12,761 nt of DNA from JABIAL01 sp964645825. Its GTDB lineage: Bacteria > Patescibacteriota > Patescibacteriia > UBA1558 > GWA2-36-10. The notes under the pieces are model-generated. The model was not told where the DNA came from, made no database searches, and saw only the letters and a program-made list of their open reading frames with translations. Where the stretch lies: assembly GCA_964645825.1 (NCBI GenBank), contig CAZXZY010000023.1, forward strand, positions 1 to 12,761, in the 5' to 3' direction. Made by a program: the position numbers and the translations under genes. This document shows, one piece after another, positions 1 to 5,804 of the stretch (position 1 is its first letter; every line of letters begins with the position of its first letter).

Positions 1-1052
1 TGCAAAGCTTCGAAGAAAGACTCAAAAGCCTCTTGTTTTTTTTCTTCAGTTTTTTCTACAGAAGCCACAGCTTTGGCGATACGACGATGTGCGTCACTAA
101 TAGATTCAATGGGCTTATCGCAACGGGCGATGTCTATTTCCATTTCAAAATTATTTGCTTCATCTGCAAGTACGCCAGTCAGTACATGTAAGGTTGCTTT
201 GTCTCCTTTATGTAGTTGTTTGACTATAGCCAAATCTTTTTTTGGATATTTTCTGTCTTCTTGAGAAATGATTACAACCATATCACCACGCCCTATTTCA
301 TCCCTCTTTGACTTAATGGCATATCGGTCAATAAAAATAATTCGACCCAATTCATCAAAATTAGTCGAATTATTTAAAACATGTTTGGCCTGCTTGCTCA
401 AGAATATATTTTTTTCTTCCAAATTTTTTACTTCTTTGCAAATAGTTTCTTTGCCATGCTCTAGTCGTATTTTTTTACGTGATTCACGATAAAGAATAAA
501 AGCTTTAGCGGTTTTAGCCCAATTAGATTGGATCAAAATAATTTCGATCACATCTTGAATTTCTTCTACTGTTGGTATAGTGTGACCATCAAATTTATGA
601 TCTAAAACACCAGTGACAATGTTAGCTAATTTTTGAGCTTCAATAGCATCAAACTCTCCAGTGGCAATACCGGCCTTTTGGATGGCAGTTGCCACTTTAG
701 TTTCATTGAGATCTACGATGCTGCCGTCACGTTTTTTGATTTTACGGACACTTTGCCCGATATGATCGGCAGAACTAGACTTGCGATCTCTATTTTTAAA
801 ATAAATTTTTGCTACTTGAGGTAAATCGTTTTCTAACAAAATAATATTAGCTGCACTACGCACATCATCAGAAGTGAGTGTATCTTGTTCGTGATTTTCT
901 TCTAAATAATTGACCACTTGGTCTGTAAATTTTTTAGCCACTGGATTATTACTTAATCCAGAAGAGAGGATGGCTTGTTTTAAAGATTCAGTGATTTTTT
1001 GTTGGTCAAAATTTTCGGTTTGACCATTACGTTTAGTGATGTGGGGCAGCAT
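1..1052 (-). CDS. nrdJ: Class II (B12-dependent) ribonucleotide reductase, N-terminal 350 residues, runs off left edge
   Basis: Ribonucleotide reductase makes deoxyribonucleotides for DNA synthesis in the cytoplasm. The visible part holds two ATP-cone allosteric domains: residues about 3-92 (starting ITKRNGQTENFD) and about 102-193 (KIKKRDGSIVDLNETKV). After residue 215 comes LSKQAKHVL and then RRIAKAVASVEK (323-334), the pattern found just before the catalytic barrel of NrdJ-type enzymes. The catalytic cysteines lie beyond the window, so class II rather than class I is inferred. Residues about 248-315 form an extra module inserted where most family members have only a short link. The ATG at 1052 is the only upstream start because an in-frame TAA lies at 1065-1067; there is no Shine-Dalgarno site. 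Two NrdR boxes in the promoter independently support a ribonucleotide reductase. Confidence 0.85.
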   Translation of the reverse strand, partial: MLPHITKRNGQTENFDQQKITESLKQAILSSGLSNNPVAKKFTDQVVNYLEENHEQDTLTSDDVRSAANIILLENDLPQVAKIYFKNRDRKSSSADHIGQSVRKIKKRDGSIVDLNETKVATAIQKAGIATGEFDAIEAQKLANIVTGVLDHKFDGHTIPTVEEIQDVIEIILIQSNWAKTAKAFILYRESRKKIRLEHGKETICKEVKNLEEKNIFLSKQAKHVLNNSTNFDELGRIIFIDRYAIKSKRDEIGRGDMVVIISQEDRKYPKKDLAIVKQLHKGDKATLHVLTGVLADEANNFEMEIDIARCDKPIESISDAHRRIAKAVASVEKTEEKKQEAFESFFEAL

Positions 1053-1103
1053 AGGGTTTTGTTTTTAATTTATTGATAAAATAAATATATTTTGAAGAGA
1101 AAA

Positions 1104-1146
1104 TAAAAAGCCCAAAATAAATGTTTAAAGGCTAATTTTGAGGCTT
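1104..1146 (-). terminator. Terminator-like hairpin in the nrdJ leader
   Basis: Read on the minus strand, AAGCC-T-CAAAAT (1146-1135) pairs with ATTTTGGGCTT (1118-1108), an 11-bp stem with one bulged T. It is followed at once by TTTTTATTTT. It lies between the nrdJ promoter and its start codon, so it could act as an attenuator or a processing signal. The 16-nt loop and A/T-rich stem make it a weaker terminator than others in the window. Confidence 0.45.
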
Positions 1147-1149
1147 ACG

Positions 1150-1165
1150 ACACTACATCTAGTGG
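1150..1165 (-). promoter_or_regulatory. NrdR box 1 (downstream of -10)
   Basis: ACACTACATCTAGTGG matches the known NrdR box pattern (acaCwATATaTwGtgt), a near-palindrome bound by the NrdR repressor in front of ribonucleotide reductase genes. It lies over the predicted transcription start of nrdJ, where binding would block RNA polymerase. The nrdR gene itself is not in the window. Confidence 0.8.
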
Positions 1166-1173
1166 TTAAAATT

Positions 1174-1203
1174 ATTATAGCATACAATATGTAGTGATCG
1201 CAA
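1174..1203 (-). promoter_or_regulatory. nrdJ promoter
   Basis: On the minus strand: -35 TTGCGA (1203-1198), an 18-bp spacer, and a perfect -10 TATAAT (1179-1174) preceded by TGC, an extended -10. The predicted start near 1167 gives a leader of about 115 nt. The leader is too short for a cobalamin riboswitch and I see no B12 box in it. Confidence 0.75.
1182..1197 (-). promoter_or_regulatory. NrdR box 2 (between -35 and -10)
   Basis: ATACAATATGTAGTGA is a second NrdR-box match. Its centre is 32 bp from that of box 1, about three helical turns, which is the usual arrangement for cooperative NrdR binding. It fills the spacer between the nrdJ -35 and -10 elements. Confidence 0.8.
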
Positions 1204-1303
1204 ATTTTTTATTTTTGTTTGTTTTTTGGCTGTCAGAACAGCTCAATTATTATAAATGAATTGAAAGAAAATATCAACTCGGCAGCTTATATTAGCCAAA
1301 CTA

Positions 1304-1332
1304 TTGCCAAGTAGCATTTTCAGTGTTATATT
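1304..1332 (+). promoter_or_regulatory. Promoter of the 64-aa gene
   Basis: TTGCCA (1304-1309), a 17-bp spacer and TATATT (1327-1332) face right. The predicted start near 1338 leaves a leader of only about 17 nt. The 1053-1354 stretch between the divergent genes holds this promoter and the NrdR-controlled one; I see no further gene in it. Confidence 0.55.
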
Positions 1333-1354
1333 TTGAGCATAATTAAAGATATTT

Positions 1355-1549
1355 ATGACTGCTTTTAATTTCAAAAAATCCAGGTTAAAGAAAAAAGGTC
1401 CTAAGACACATAAAATAGTTGACCCTAAAGATTTGGTCGATCCGGTTTTGTATACCGGAGGGCTAGATTCAGAAAAATATCCTAGCTTATCTCAAGATAA
1501 AGAAGAAAAAGTAGAAGAAGAGATTGAAAATCCTTTAAATCAACGATAA
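1355..1549 (+). CDS. Small charged protein of unknown function (64 aa)
   Basis: I do not recognise a family. The product starts with a strongly basic stretch (KKSRLKKKGPKTHK, residues 7-20), then a neutral middle with VDPKDLVDPVLYTGG, and ends in an acidic tail (DKEEKVEEEIENP, about residues 48-60). It has no membrane segment, signal peptide or cysteine. The charge-polarised layout suggests a small nucleic-acid- or ribosome-associated protein, but that is only inference. It is likely real because it has its own promoter 23 bp upstream and a strong terminator 24 bp downstream, with a weak AAAG ribosome site. It diverges from the ribonucleotide reductase gene. Confidence 0.65.
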   Translation: MTAFNFKKSRLKKKGPKTHKIVDPKDLVDPVLYTGGLDSEKYPSLSQDKEEKVEEEIENPLNQR

Positions 1550-1573
1550 ATATATTTTTTAAGCAAAATTGAA

Positions 1574-1611
1574 CCCCGGTACGCATAGCGTGCCGGGGCT
1601 TTGTTATTTTT
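1574..1611. terminator. Shared terminator between convergent genes
   Basis: CCCCGGTACGC (1574-1584) pairs with GCGTGCCGGGG (1588-1598), 11 bp with one G-T pair and a 3-nt ATA loop. On the plus strand it is followed by CTTTGTTATTTTT, ending the 64-aa gene. On the minus strand a weaker TTCAATTTTGCTT follows, so it can also end the gene that stops at 1611. Confidence 0.85.
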
Positions 1612-1997
1612 CATATGCCTATGTTGTGTAGGTATTGCAGCATGGAGTTAAGAGAGGGGTGAATGTCTCTTACTAGATTGAAGCTCTTGAGTAATTTTTT
1701 GGCTTCGTGATGTGGTGGTAGACTATCGGTTTCAAATAGCTCTGGGTGTTGGTTACGGACATCTCTGTGAACTAGTATGGCATAGCCACCAAACTCTAAA
1801 TGCTCAATGGAATCACGTATCCAGGCGATTGTTTCTGGGGCATCTTTAAAGCTAATAATTAGAGTGATAGTCGGGTCATCATTACTTGTTACAAACTGGT
1901 AGCCAAAGTGAGGTAGTTTTTTTCTTATTTCTGTTTCTATATCACTGGGCTGACCATTAGTCACCAAGTTGATTGTAGCCGGCGTTGTGGTAGACAT
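1611..1997 (-). CDS. Unknown protein (128 aa), strong Shine-Dalgarno
   Basis: No family is recognised. The product is soluble, without cysteines or membrane segments. Hydrophobic beta-like stretches (TINLVT, TITLIISF, GGYAILVH) alternate with helices, as in a small alpha/beta fold of the receiver or Rossmann kind, but no catalytic motif is visible. The start at 1997 is fixed by AAGGAG ending 8 nt upstream, a site most genes in this window lack. It has its own promoter (TTGACA-17-AATAAT) and shares a terminator with the convergent gene. Its general outline (beta strand, TN or SN, helix, GxQxV, SxD/E, hydrophobic strand) resembles the next gene upstream, so the two may be distant relatives; this is weak. 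Confidence 0.7.
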   Translation of the reverse strand: MSTTTPATINLVTNGQPSDIETEIRKKLPHFGYQFVTSNDDPTITLIISFKDAPETIAWIRDSIEHLEFGGYAILVHRDVRNQHPELFETDSLPPHHEAKKLLKSFNLVRDIHPSLNSMLQYLHNIGI

Positions 1998-2038
1998 GAT
2001 TTATTCTCCTTGATGATTGTAAAGTGCCGATTTGTTTG

Positions 2039-2067
2039 ATTATTGGCTTTTTTAGTTAAATTGTCAA
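2039..2067 (-). promoter_or_regulatory. Promoter of the 128-aa gene
   Basis: On the minus strand: a perfect TTGACA (2067-2062), a 17-bp spacer, then AATAAT (2044-2039). The predicted start near 2032 gives a leader of about 35 nt carrying the AAGGAG site. It sits directly after the terminator of the upstream gene, so the two small genes are separate transcripts. Confidence 0.7.
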
Positions 2068-2078
2068 GAATTGTAAAT

Positions 2079-2108
2079 AAAAAATCCGGTCGAGCTGGGC
2101 TCGACCGG
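2079..2108 (-). terminator. Terminator after the 109-aa gene
   Basis: A perfect 10-bp GC-rich stem, CCGGTCGAGC (2086-2095) with GCTCGACCGG (2099-2108), has a 3-nt loop. On the minus strand it is followed by ATTTTTTATTT. It lies 20 bp past the stop codon at 2128. Confidence 0.9.
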
Positions 2109-2127
2109 GCAGATTCGATAGATGTGT

Positions 2128-2457
2128 TTAGGCTGCAAGGGCGGTGACGCGTTGCCACAGTTCAGGCAGGCTTTGAAAACAGATGATGTGTGGATCGGTC
2201 TGTCCGTGCGGGCAGAACCACGAATAGTCACAATACCAGCCATGGAACGCAATGATTTGTAGCGGATAATCTAGGGCGGCATTGATCTTCGCTTGATCTT
2301 GAATATTGGTGCCCAAGAAGATTATTAAATCAGACTGTTCGTCGCTGTTGACCACTTGATGTCCGTGATGTTGGCAGGCTTTTTTCAAAAGCCTCTGGAG
2401 GCGCAGAACGTTATGCATGTTTCTGCTTTCGAAGTTACTGTGAATGCAGATTTTCAT
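2128..2457 (-). CDS. Unknown protein (109 aa), strong Shine-Dalgarno, GC-rich
   Basis: No family is recognised. The ATG at 2457 is chosen over one at 2526 because AAGGGAG lies 6 nt upstream of it, and the longer form would overlap the preceding gene. The product begins MKICIHSNFESRNMHN, followed by a basic helix (RLQRLLKKACQHHG), a strand DLIIFLG, and an aromatic/Cys/His patch (HGWYCDYSWFCPHG) that could bind a ligand or metal. By hand count the gene is about 48% G+C, against roughly 35-37% in the neighbouring nuclease gene. The shift in base composition and the Shine-Dalgarno site suggest a different origin or expression class. It lies 43 bp behind the nuclease gene, probably on the same transcript. 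Confidence 0.7.
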   Translation of the reverse strand: MKICIHSNFESRNMHNVLRLQRLLKKACQHHGHQVVNSDEQSDLIIFLGTNIQDQAKINAALDYPLQIIAFHGWYCDYSWFCPHGQTDPHIICFQSLPELWQRVTALAA

Positions 2458-2500
2458 GAGAAGCTCCCTTGTGCTTGAGGTTATTGATAAGATGTTATTA

Positions 2501-3859
2501 TCACTGGCAAAGAACGTTGATTTCATCTTTTAATATTTTGACGTTTTTGTCAAATTGAGGTTGTAGTTTTTCGGCAAAAGCGACCATTGCTTCTGGATTG
2601 CCATGAACCAACATAATTTGAGTCTGTTTACCAAAGCTGGTGGCCCATTTATATAAATCATCTTGATCAGCGTGAGCAGAAAAGCCATCGATTTTATCGA
2701 CTGTTGCTTTTATTTTGATGTGTTTATCATAGTAGTCAAAATCAAAAGCACCGTGAGTCAATTTATGTCCTAAGGTGCCGGGGACCTGGAAGCCCATGAA
2801 TAAAACTTGGTTGCGGGGATCTGAGATATAATGAGCTAAGTGGTGAATTAAACGGCCACCTTCAGCCATGCCGGATCCGGCCATAATAATCTTTGGAGTT
2901 GGCGAATGATTAATGGTTTTTGATTCAGCCACCTGAGTAGTTATTTTTAAATGAGGGAAGTCAAAGATATCTCGATCATGTTTCATGTCTTCTTGTGCCT
3001 CATCATTAAGCAAAGATAAATGTTGTTTATATATTTTAGTAGCACGAGCGGCTAGAGGACTATCTAAATAAACTGGAGTACGAAAATCTAAGTGACTTTC
3101 ATAAAAATCATTTAAGACTTTCAAAATATTTTGTGTTCGCTCAACAGCAAAGATAGAAATCAAAAGTGTAGCGTTATTTAAAGTAGCATTTTGGACAGCA
3201 TCTAATAATTTTTTTTCTCGTACTTCTACCATTTCATGTAGTCGATCACCATAAGTGCTTTCCATGATGACAAAGTCAGCCTTGCTAAGATAATCTACAT
3301 CTTTGACCAAAGGCATATCGACAGCGCCCAAGTCTCCCGAGAAGACAATGGTTTTATCACCAGCTCTTATTTCAGCAATAGCAGCTCCCAAAATGTGTCC
3401 GGCATTATGAAAAGTAAAAGAAATATCGTTAGCTAGTTTTATTTCTTGATAATAATCCAGACCTTGCCAAAGTTTTTTCAGCTTAATAACATCCTCTTGA
3501 GAATAAATAGGCGGCAGATTATTTTTGTGTGCTTTTTGCGCCAAGATTCTCTGATTGTCATTCAAAATAATTTCCACTATATCCATAGTTGGCTTGGTGG
3601 CATAGACTTTTCCCTTGAATCCATTTTGAGTCAAAAGAGGTAAGCGTCCACAATGATCTAAATGAGCGTGAGTTAGAATGACAGCGTCAACATCTTTGGC
3701 GTCAAAGCCAAGTGGTTCCCAATTTTTGAGATAATTTTCCCATTGTCCTTGAAACAAGCCGCAGTCAATCAATAATTTGAAATTATCGATTTCTAATAAA
3801 TGGCAGGAGCCAGTTACTTGTTCGGTTGCTCCGAAACTTGTGAGTTTTATTTTAGGCAT
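2501..3859 (-). CDS. MBL-fold beta-CASP RNA-processing nuclease (CPSF73/TTHA0252-like)
   Basis: This 452-aa protein belongs to the metallo-beta-lactamase superfamily with a beta-CASP insert, whose members are zinc-dependent cytoplasmic RNA endo- or exonucleases. Zinc ligands are visible as HAHLDH (64-69), H155 in AGHILGAA, D176 in SGDLG and H419 in LVHG. The beta-CASP motifs are E200 in MESTYGD (motif A), the GSGMAEGGRLIHH block at 328-340 (motif B) and the following GFQVPGTLG (motif C); H396 in SAHAD is the conserved late histidine. It is complete and of normal length for single-unit bacterial members and carries no KH domain. All key residues are present, so it should be active. The start lacks a Shine-Dalgarno site and has only an 18-nt leader. 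Confidence 0.93.
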   Translation of the reverse strand: MPKIKLTSFGATEQVTGSCHLLEIDNFKLLIDCGLFQGQWENYLKNWEPLGFDAKDVDAVILTHAHLDHCGRLPLLTQNGFKGKVYATKPTMDIVEIILNDNQRILAQKAHKNNLPPIYSQEDVIKLKKLWQGLDYYQEIKLANDISFTFHNAGHILGAAIAEIRAGDKTIVFSGDLGAVDMPLVKDVDYLSKADFVIMESTYGDRLHEMVEVREKKLLDAVQNATLNNATLLISIFAVERTQNILKVLNDFYESHLDFRTPVYLDSPLAARATKIYKQHLSLLNDEAQEDMKHDRDIFDFPHLKITTQVAESKTINHSPTPKIIMAGSGMAEGGRLIHHLAHYISDPRNQVLFMGFQVPGTLGHKLTHGAFDFDYYDKHIKIKATVDKIDGFSAHADQDDLYKWATSFGKQTQIMLVHGNPEAMVAFAEKLQPQFDKNVKILKDEINVLCQ

Positions 3860-3883
3860 TTTATTTTTTTATTTATTGCCTTT

Positions 3884-3889
3884 ATTATA
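3884..3889 (-). promoter_or_regulatory. -10 element of the nuclease gene
   Basis: A perfect TATAAT on the minus strand gives a predicted start near 3877 and a leader of about 18 nt. No good -35 is visible; the region upstream is T-rich and overlaps the terminator of the preceding unit. Confidence 0.6.
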
Positions 3890-3904
3890 GCTTAAATAAG
3901 TTTT

Positions 3905-3950
3905 TTAAGAAAATGAAAACCCGTCATCAACTGGAAGTGACGCGGGTTTT
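3905..3950 (-). terminator. Terminator of the small membrane-protein operon
   Basis: AAAACCCG-TCA (3916-3926) pairs with TGA-CG-CGGGTTTT (3938-3950), with a 2-nt bulge. On the minus strand it is followed by CATTTTCTT after the stem Ts. The stop codon at 3927 lies in the loop, so translation reaches into the hairpin. Confidence 0.75.
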
Positions 3951-4100
3951 GGGAGCATGATGGAACATGACGTGCAGTGCCCAGCCAAAAATTGGTATTA
4001 ATGACAGGGTGAGTACAAATTGAATGAGGGCGAATATTACTGCGAAGCCAATGCTAATGATAGCAATAAATAATTTCCACAAAGGCATGCGATCTGACAT
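3927..4100 (-). CDS. Small membrane protein (57 aa), unknown
   Basis: The product begins MSDRMPLWK and then has a long hydrophobic run from about residue 9 to 45 (LFIAIISIGFAVIFALIQF, then LTLSLIPIFGWALHVMF), long enough for two membrane passes joined by a short turn. It ends in a polar tail (HHAPKTRVTSS). No family is recognised. AGGAGG lies 6 nt before the ATG at 4100, which is why this start is preferred over one 8 codons upstream. It follows the 72-aa gene by 14 bp, so the two form an operon. Function unknown. Confidence 0.75.
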   Translation of the reverse strand: MSDRMPLWKLFIAIISIGFAVIFALIQFVLTLSLIPIFGWALHVMFHHAPKTRVTSS

Positions 4101-4114
4101 GAATCCCTCCTTGC

Positions 4115-4333
4115 TTACCACCAATCGTCGATTAGCGGGCGTGGTCCTTCTTGAACCAGTTTTTGCTTGCTTGTTTGAGGCAGCCTATAGAGCGTTCCCA
4201 ATTTTTTCAGCTTGGCTTTTTCCGCCTCTTGTTCTGCGAACGGAATGTTGAGCTTATTTATAGCCACGAACATTTTCCAACGGAATTTGGTTAGACTTGG
4301 TCTAGATCGACGTCCTTTACGATGAAACCTCAT
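4115..4333 (-). CDS. Small basic protein (72 aa), unknown
   Basis: The product starts MRFHRKGRRSRPSLTKFRWK, with nine Arg/Lys residues in the first 20, then a helical segment (FAEQEAEKAKLKKLG) and a C-terminal LIDDWW. No family is recognised. The basic N-terminus suggests RNA, DNA or membrane-surface contact. The ATG at 4333 is fixed by GGAGG 8-9 nt upstream; an earlier in-frame ATG has no such site. A TTGACA-containing promoter lies about 50 bp upstream. It is the first gene of a two-gene unit with the 57-aa membrane protein, so it may be its cytoplasmic partner. Confidence 0.7.
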   Translation of the reverse strand: MRFHRKGRRSRPSLTKFRWKMFVAINKLNIPFAEQEAEKAKLKKLGTLYRLPQTSKQKLVQEGPRPLIDDWW

Positions 4334-4378
4334 TTTATTATCCTCCGTGTGATATTTCAAAAGAGCTTACTTTCTTTT

Positions 4379-4407
4379 AAATTAGCGTAGAACATTGTTT
4401 TTGTCAA
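4379..4407 (-). promoter_or_regulatory. Promoter of the two-gene small-protein unit
   Basis: On the minus strand: a perfect TTGACA (4407-4402), a 17-bp spacer, then TAATTT (4384-4379), a weak -10. It comes directly after the terminator of the peroxiredoxin gene. Confidence 0.5.
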
Positions 4408-4430
4408 AGTGTTTGGTTTTAGTCAAATAT

Positions 4431-4456
4431 AAAAACCTCACTAGATTTTAGTGAGG
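4431..4456 (-). terminator. Terminator after peroxiredoxin
   Basis: CCTCACTA (4436-4443) pairs perfectly with TAGTGAGG (4449-4456) around a 5-nt loop, followed on the minus strand by TTTTTATATTT. It ends the redox gene series. Confidence 0.9.
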
Positions 4457-4474
4457 CTTCTAAGAAGATTAAGT

Positions 4475-5092
4475 TTATATTTTACCTACTAAGTCTAAGC
4501 CTGGTTTCAAGGTATCTTTACCTGGTTCCCAATTTGCTGGACAAACTTGATCACCAAATTTATGAACAAATTGCGCGGCTTGTAATTTGCGTAATAGCTC
4601 TTTACTAGAACGTCCAATGCCGTTGTCGTGAATTTCCATGGTTTTTAGATTGCCTTCTGGATCAATGATGAAAGTTCCACGTAAAGCCAAACCTTCTTCT
4701 TCGATCATCACGCCATATGAGCGAGTGATTTTTCCAGTTGGATCAGCGACCATAGGAAATTTTATTTTTTTGATTGTATCTGACTCTTCATGCCAAGCTT
4801 TATGGACAAAAACTGTGTCTGTGCTAACTGATAAAACTTCAGCATTAAGCTTTTGGATTTCTTCATAATGATCGGCTACATCACCAAGCTCAGTTGGACA
4901 AACAAAAGTAAAGTCAGCTGGATAAAAAAGTAAAATTACCCACTTACCCTTATAAGCTTCTAGATTAATTTTTTTGATGTCTTCTTCGTGATAAATTTCT
5001 GCCTCAAACTTTGGGGCTGGCTTACCAATGGTTGGCGTGCAATTACAGTAACAATTATCACTGCAACATTCGTTTATGTTTTTTTCTTGCAT
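4475..5092 (-). CDS. 2-Cys peroxiredoxin (AhpC/Prx1 class) with Cys-rich N-terminus
   Basis: This 205-aa thiol peroxidase reduces hydrogen peroxide and organic peroxides in the cytoplasm. The peroxidatic cysteine is C65 in DFTFVCPTEL, and the resolving cysteine is C184 in DQVCPANWEPG, so it is a typical dimeric 2-Cys enzyme. R139 in LRGTFIIDPEG is the usual active-site arginine. The length and C-terminal arm are normal for the family. The odd feature is the extra N-terminus with C9, C10, C14, C16 and C18 before the domain begins near residue 21. Such a cluster could bind metal or take part in thiol exchange. The start has no Shine-Dalgarno site. It follows superoxide dismutase by 12 bp: one gene makes peroxide, the next removes it. 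Confidence 0.95.
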   Translation of the reverse strand: MQEKNINECCSDNCYCNCTPTIGKPAPKFEAEIYHEEDIKKINLEAYKGKWVILLFYPADFTFVCPTELGDVADHYEEIQKLNAEVLSVSTDTVFVHKAWHEESDTIKKIKFPMVADPTGKITRSYGVMIEEEGLALRGTFIIDPEGNLKTMEIHDNGIGRSSKELLRKLQAAQFVHKFGDQVCPANWEPGKDTLKPGLDLVGKI

Positions 5093-5104
5093 ATATTTTT
5101 TTAA

Positions 5105-5719
5105 TTATTTATTTTTTAGATATAATTCATTAGCTTTGTCCCAATTAATAATTGACCAGAAATTATTAATATAATCTGGGCGCATATTTTTGTATTTTAG
5201 ATAATAAGCATGCTCCCAAACATCAATACATAAAATAGGGGACTGATTTAATGAATAAGGGCTATCTTGATTTGATGTTTTTGTAATTTTAAGCTCATTA
5301 TTTTCTATAACCAGCCAAGACCAGCCAGCACCAAAGACAGTTGCTGCCGCTAACTCAAACTCTTCTTTAAATTTATCAAAAGAAGCAAAAGTTTTGTTAA
5401 TAGCTTCAGCTAATTCTCCACTTGGTAAATTATTTTCTTGGCTAGGGCGCAAAATTTCCCAGAAAAAATTATGATGAACATGACCACCGCCATTATTCTT
5501 TACTGCTAATTTTATTTCTTCTGGTAAATTAGCTAAATCTGCTAATAATTCTTCGGGAGTTTTTTCGAACAGCTCAGTGTGAGCCTCTAGTGCGGTATTT
5601 AGCTTTGTGGTGTAGCCAACATGATGTTTATCATGGTGTATTTTCATAGTTGCCTGATCAATATGAGGCTCCAAGGCATCATAAGCATAAGGCAAATCTG
5701 GTGTTGTATATTTTTGCAT
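5105..5719 (-). CDS. sodA: Superoxide dismutase, Mn/Fe family
   Basis: This 204-aa enzyme converts superoxide to oxygen and hydrogen peroxide. By alignment with the well-known E. coli SodA pattern the metal ligands are H28 (in MKIHHDKHH), H83 (in GGGHVHHNFFW), D166 and H170 (in IDVWEHAYYLKY). GGGH at 77-80 and Q151 in SNQDSP are the residues typical of manganese or cambialistic enzymes rather than strict iron ones, so Mn is the likelier metal. The protein is complete and has no export signal, so it acts in the cytoplasm. Upstream lie two REP-like hairpins and no convincing promoter, which suggests readthrough from the ferredoxin gene. Confidence 0.96.
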   Translation of the reverse strand: MQKYTTPDLPYAYDALEPHIDQATMKIHHDKHHVGYTTKLNTALEAHTELFEKTPEELLADLANLPEEIKLAVKNNGGGHVHHNFFWEILRPSQENNLPSGELAEAINKTFASFDKFKEEFELAAATVFGAGWSWLVIENNELKITKTSNQDSPYSLNQSPILCIDVWEHAYYLKYKNMRPDYINNFWSIINWDKANELYLKNK

Positions 5720-5740
5720 ATGTTAATAAATTAATTCTTA

Positions 5741-5798
5741 GTCATTCTGAATTTATTTCAGAATCTAATTTTTAAAGTTGCTGAAACTAGTTCAGCAC
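5741..5798. repeat. Inverted pair of REP-like palindromes
   Basis: Unit 1 is ATTCTGAA (5744-5751) with TTCAGAAT (5757-5764), a perfect 8-bp hairpin. Unit 2 is GCTGAA (5780-5785) with TTCAGC (5791-5796). Unit 2 read on the minus strand, CTGAACTAGTTTCAG, matches unit 1, CTGAATTTATTTCAG, at 12 of 15 positions, so they form a facing pair. The CTGAA..T..TTTCAG core resembles common bacterial REP elements. Unit 2 may also serve as a weak terminator for the ferredoxin gene. Confidence 0.6.
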
Positions 5799-5804
5799 AA
5801 GTAT

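Noticed and set aside
73..824. Three plus-strand open frames of 63-74 codons inside the left-edge gene
   Set aside because: They lie wholly antisense to a minus-strand frame with two clear ATP-cone domains, have no promoter or ribosome site, and their products look random.
1053..1167. Possible cobalamin riboswitch in the nrdJ leader
   Set aside because: The leader is only about 115 nt, shorter than this riboswitch class, and no B12-box sequence is visible.
1229..1242. Small hairpin GCTGT-CAGA-ACAGC upstream of the nrdJ promoter
   Set aside because: Only 5 bp, with no U-tract on the 3' side on either strand; expected by chance.
1961..2252. Minus-strand open frames of 62-65 codons overlapping the two small unknown genes
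   Set aside because: They cross the strong terminator at 2079-2108 and lack ribosome sites, while the overlapping frames have good Shine-Dalgarno sites.
2458..2526. Longer form of the 109-aa gene starting at 2526
   Set aside because: It would overlap the nuclease gene and has no ribosome site; the ATG at 2457 has AAGGGAG 6 nt upstream.
4024..4251. Plus-strand open frame of 75 codons
   Set aside because: It is antisense to the two-gene small-protein unit, which has promoter, ribosome sites and terminator on the minus strand.
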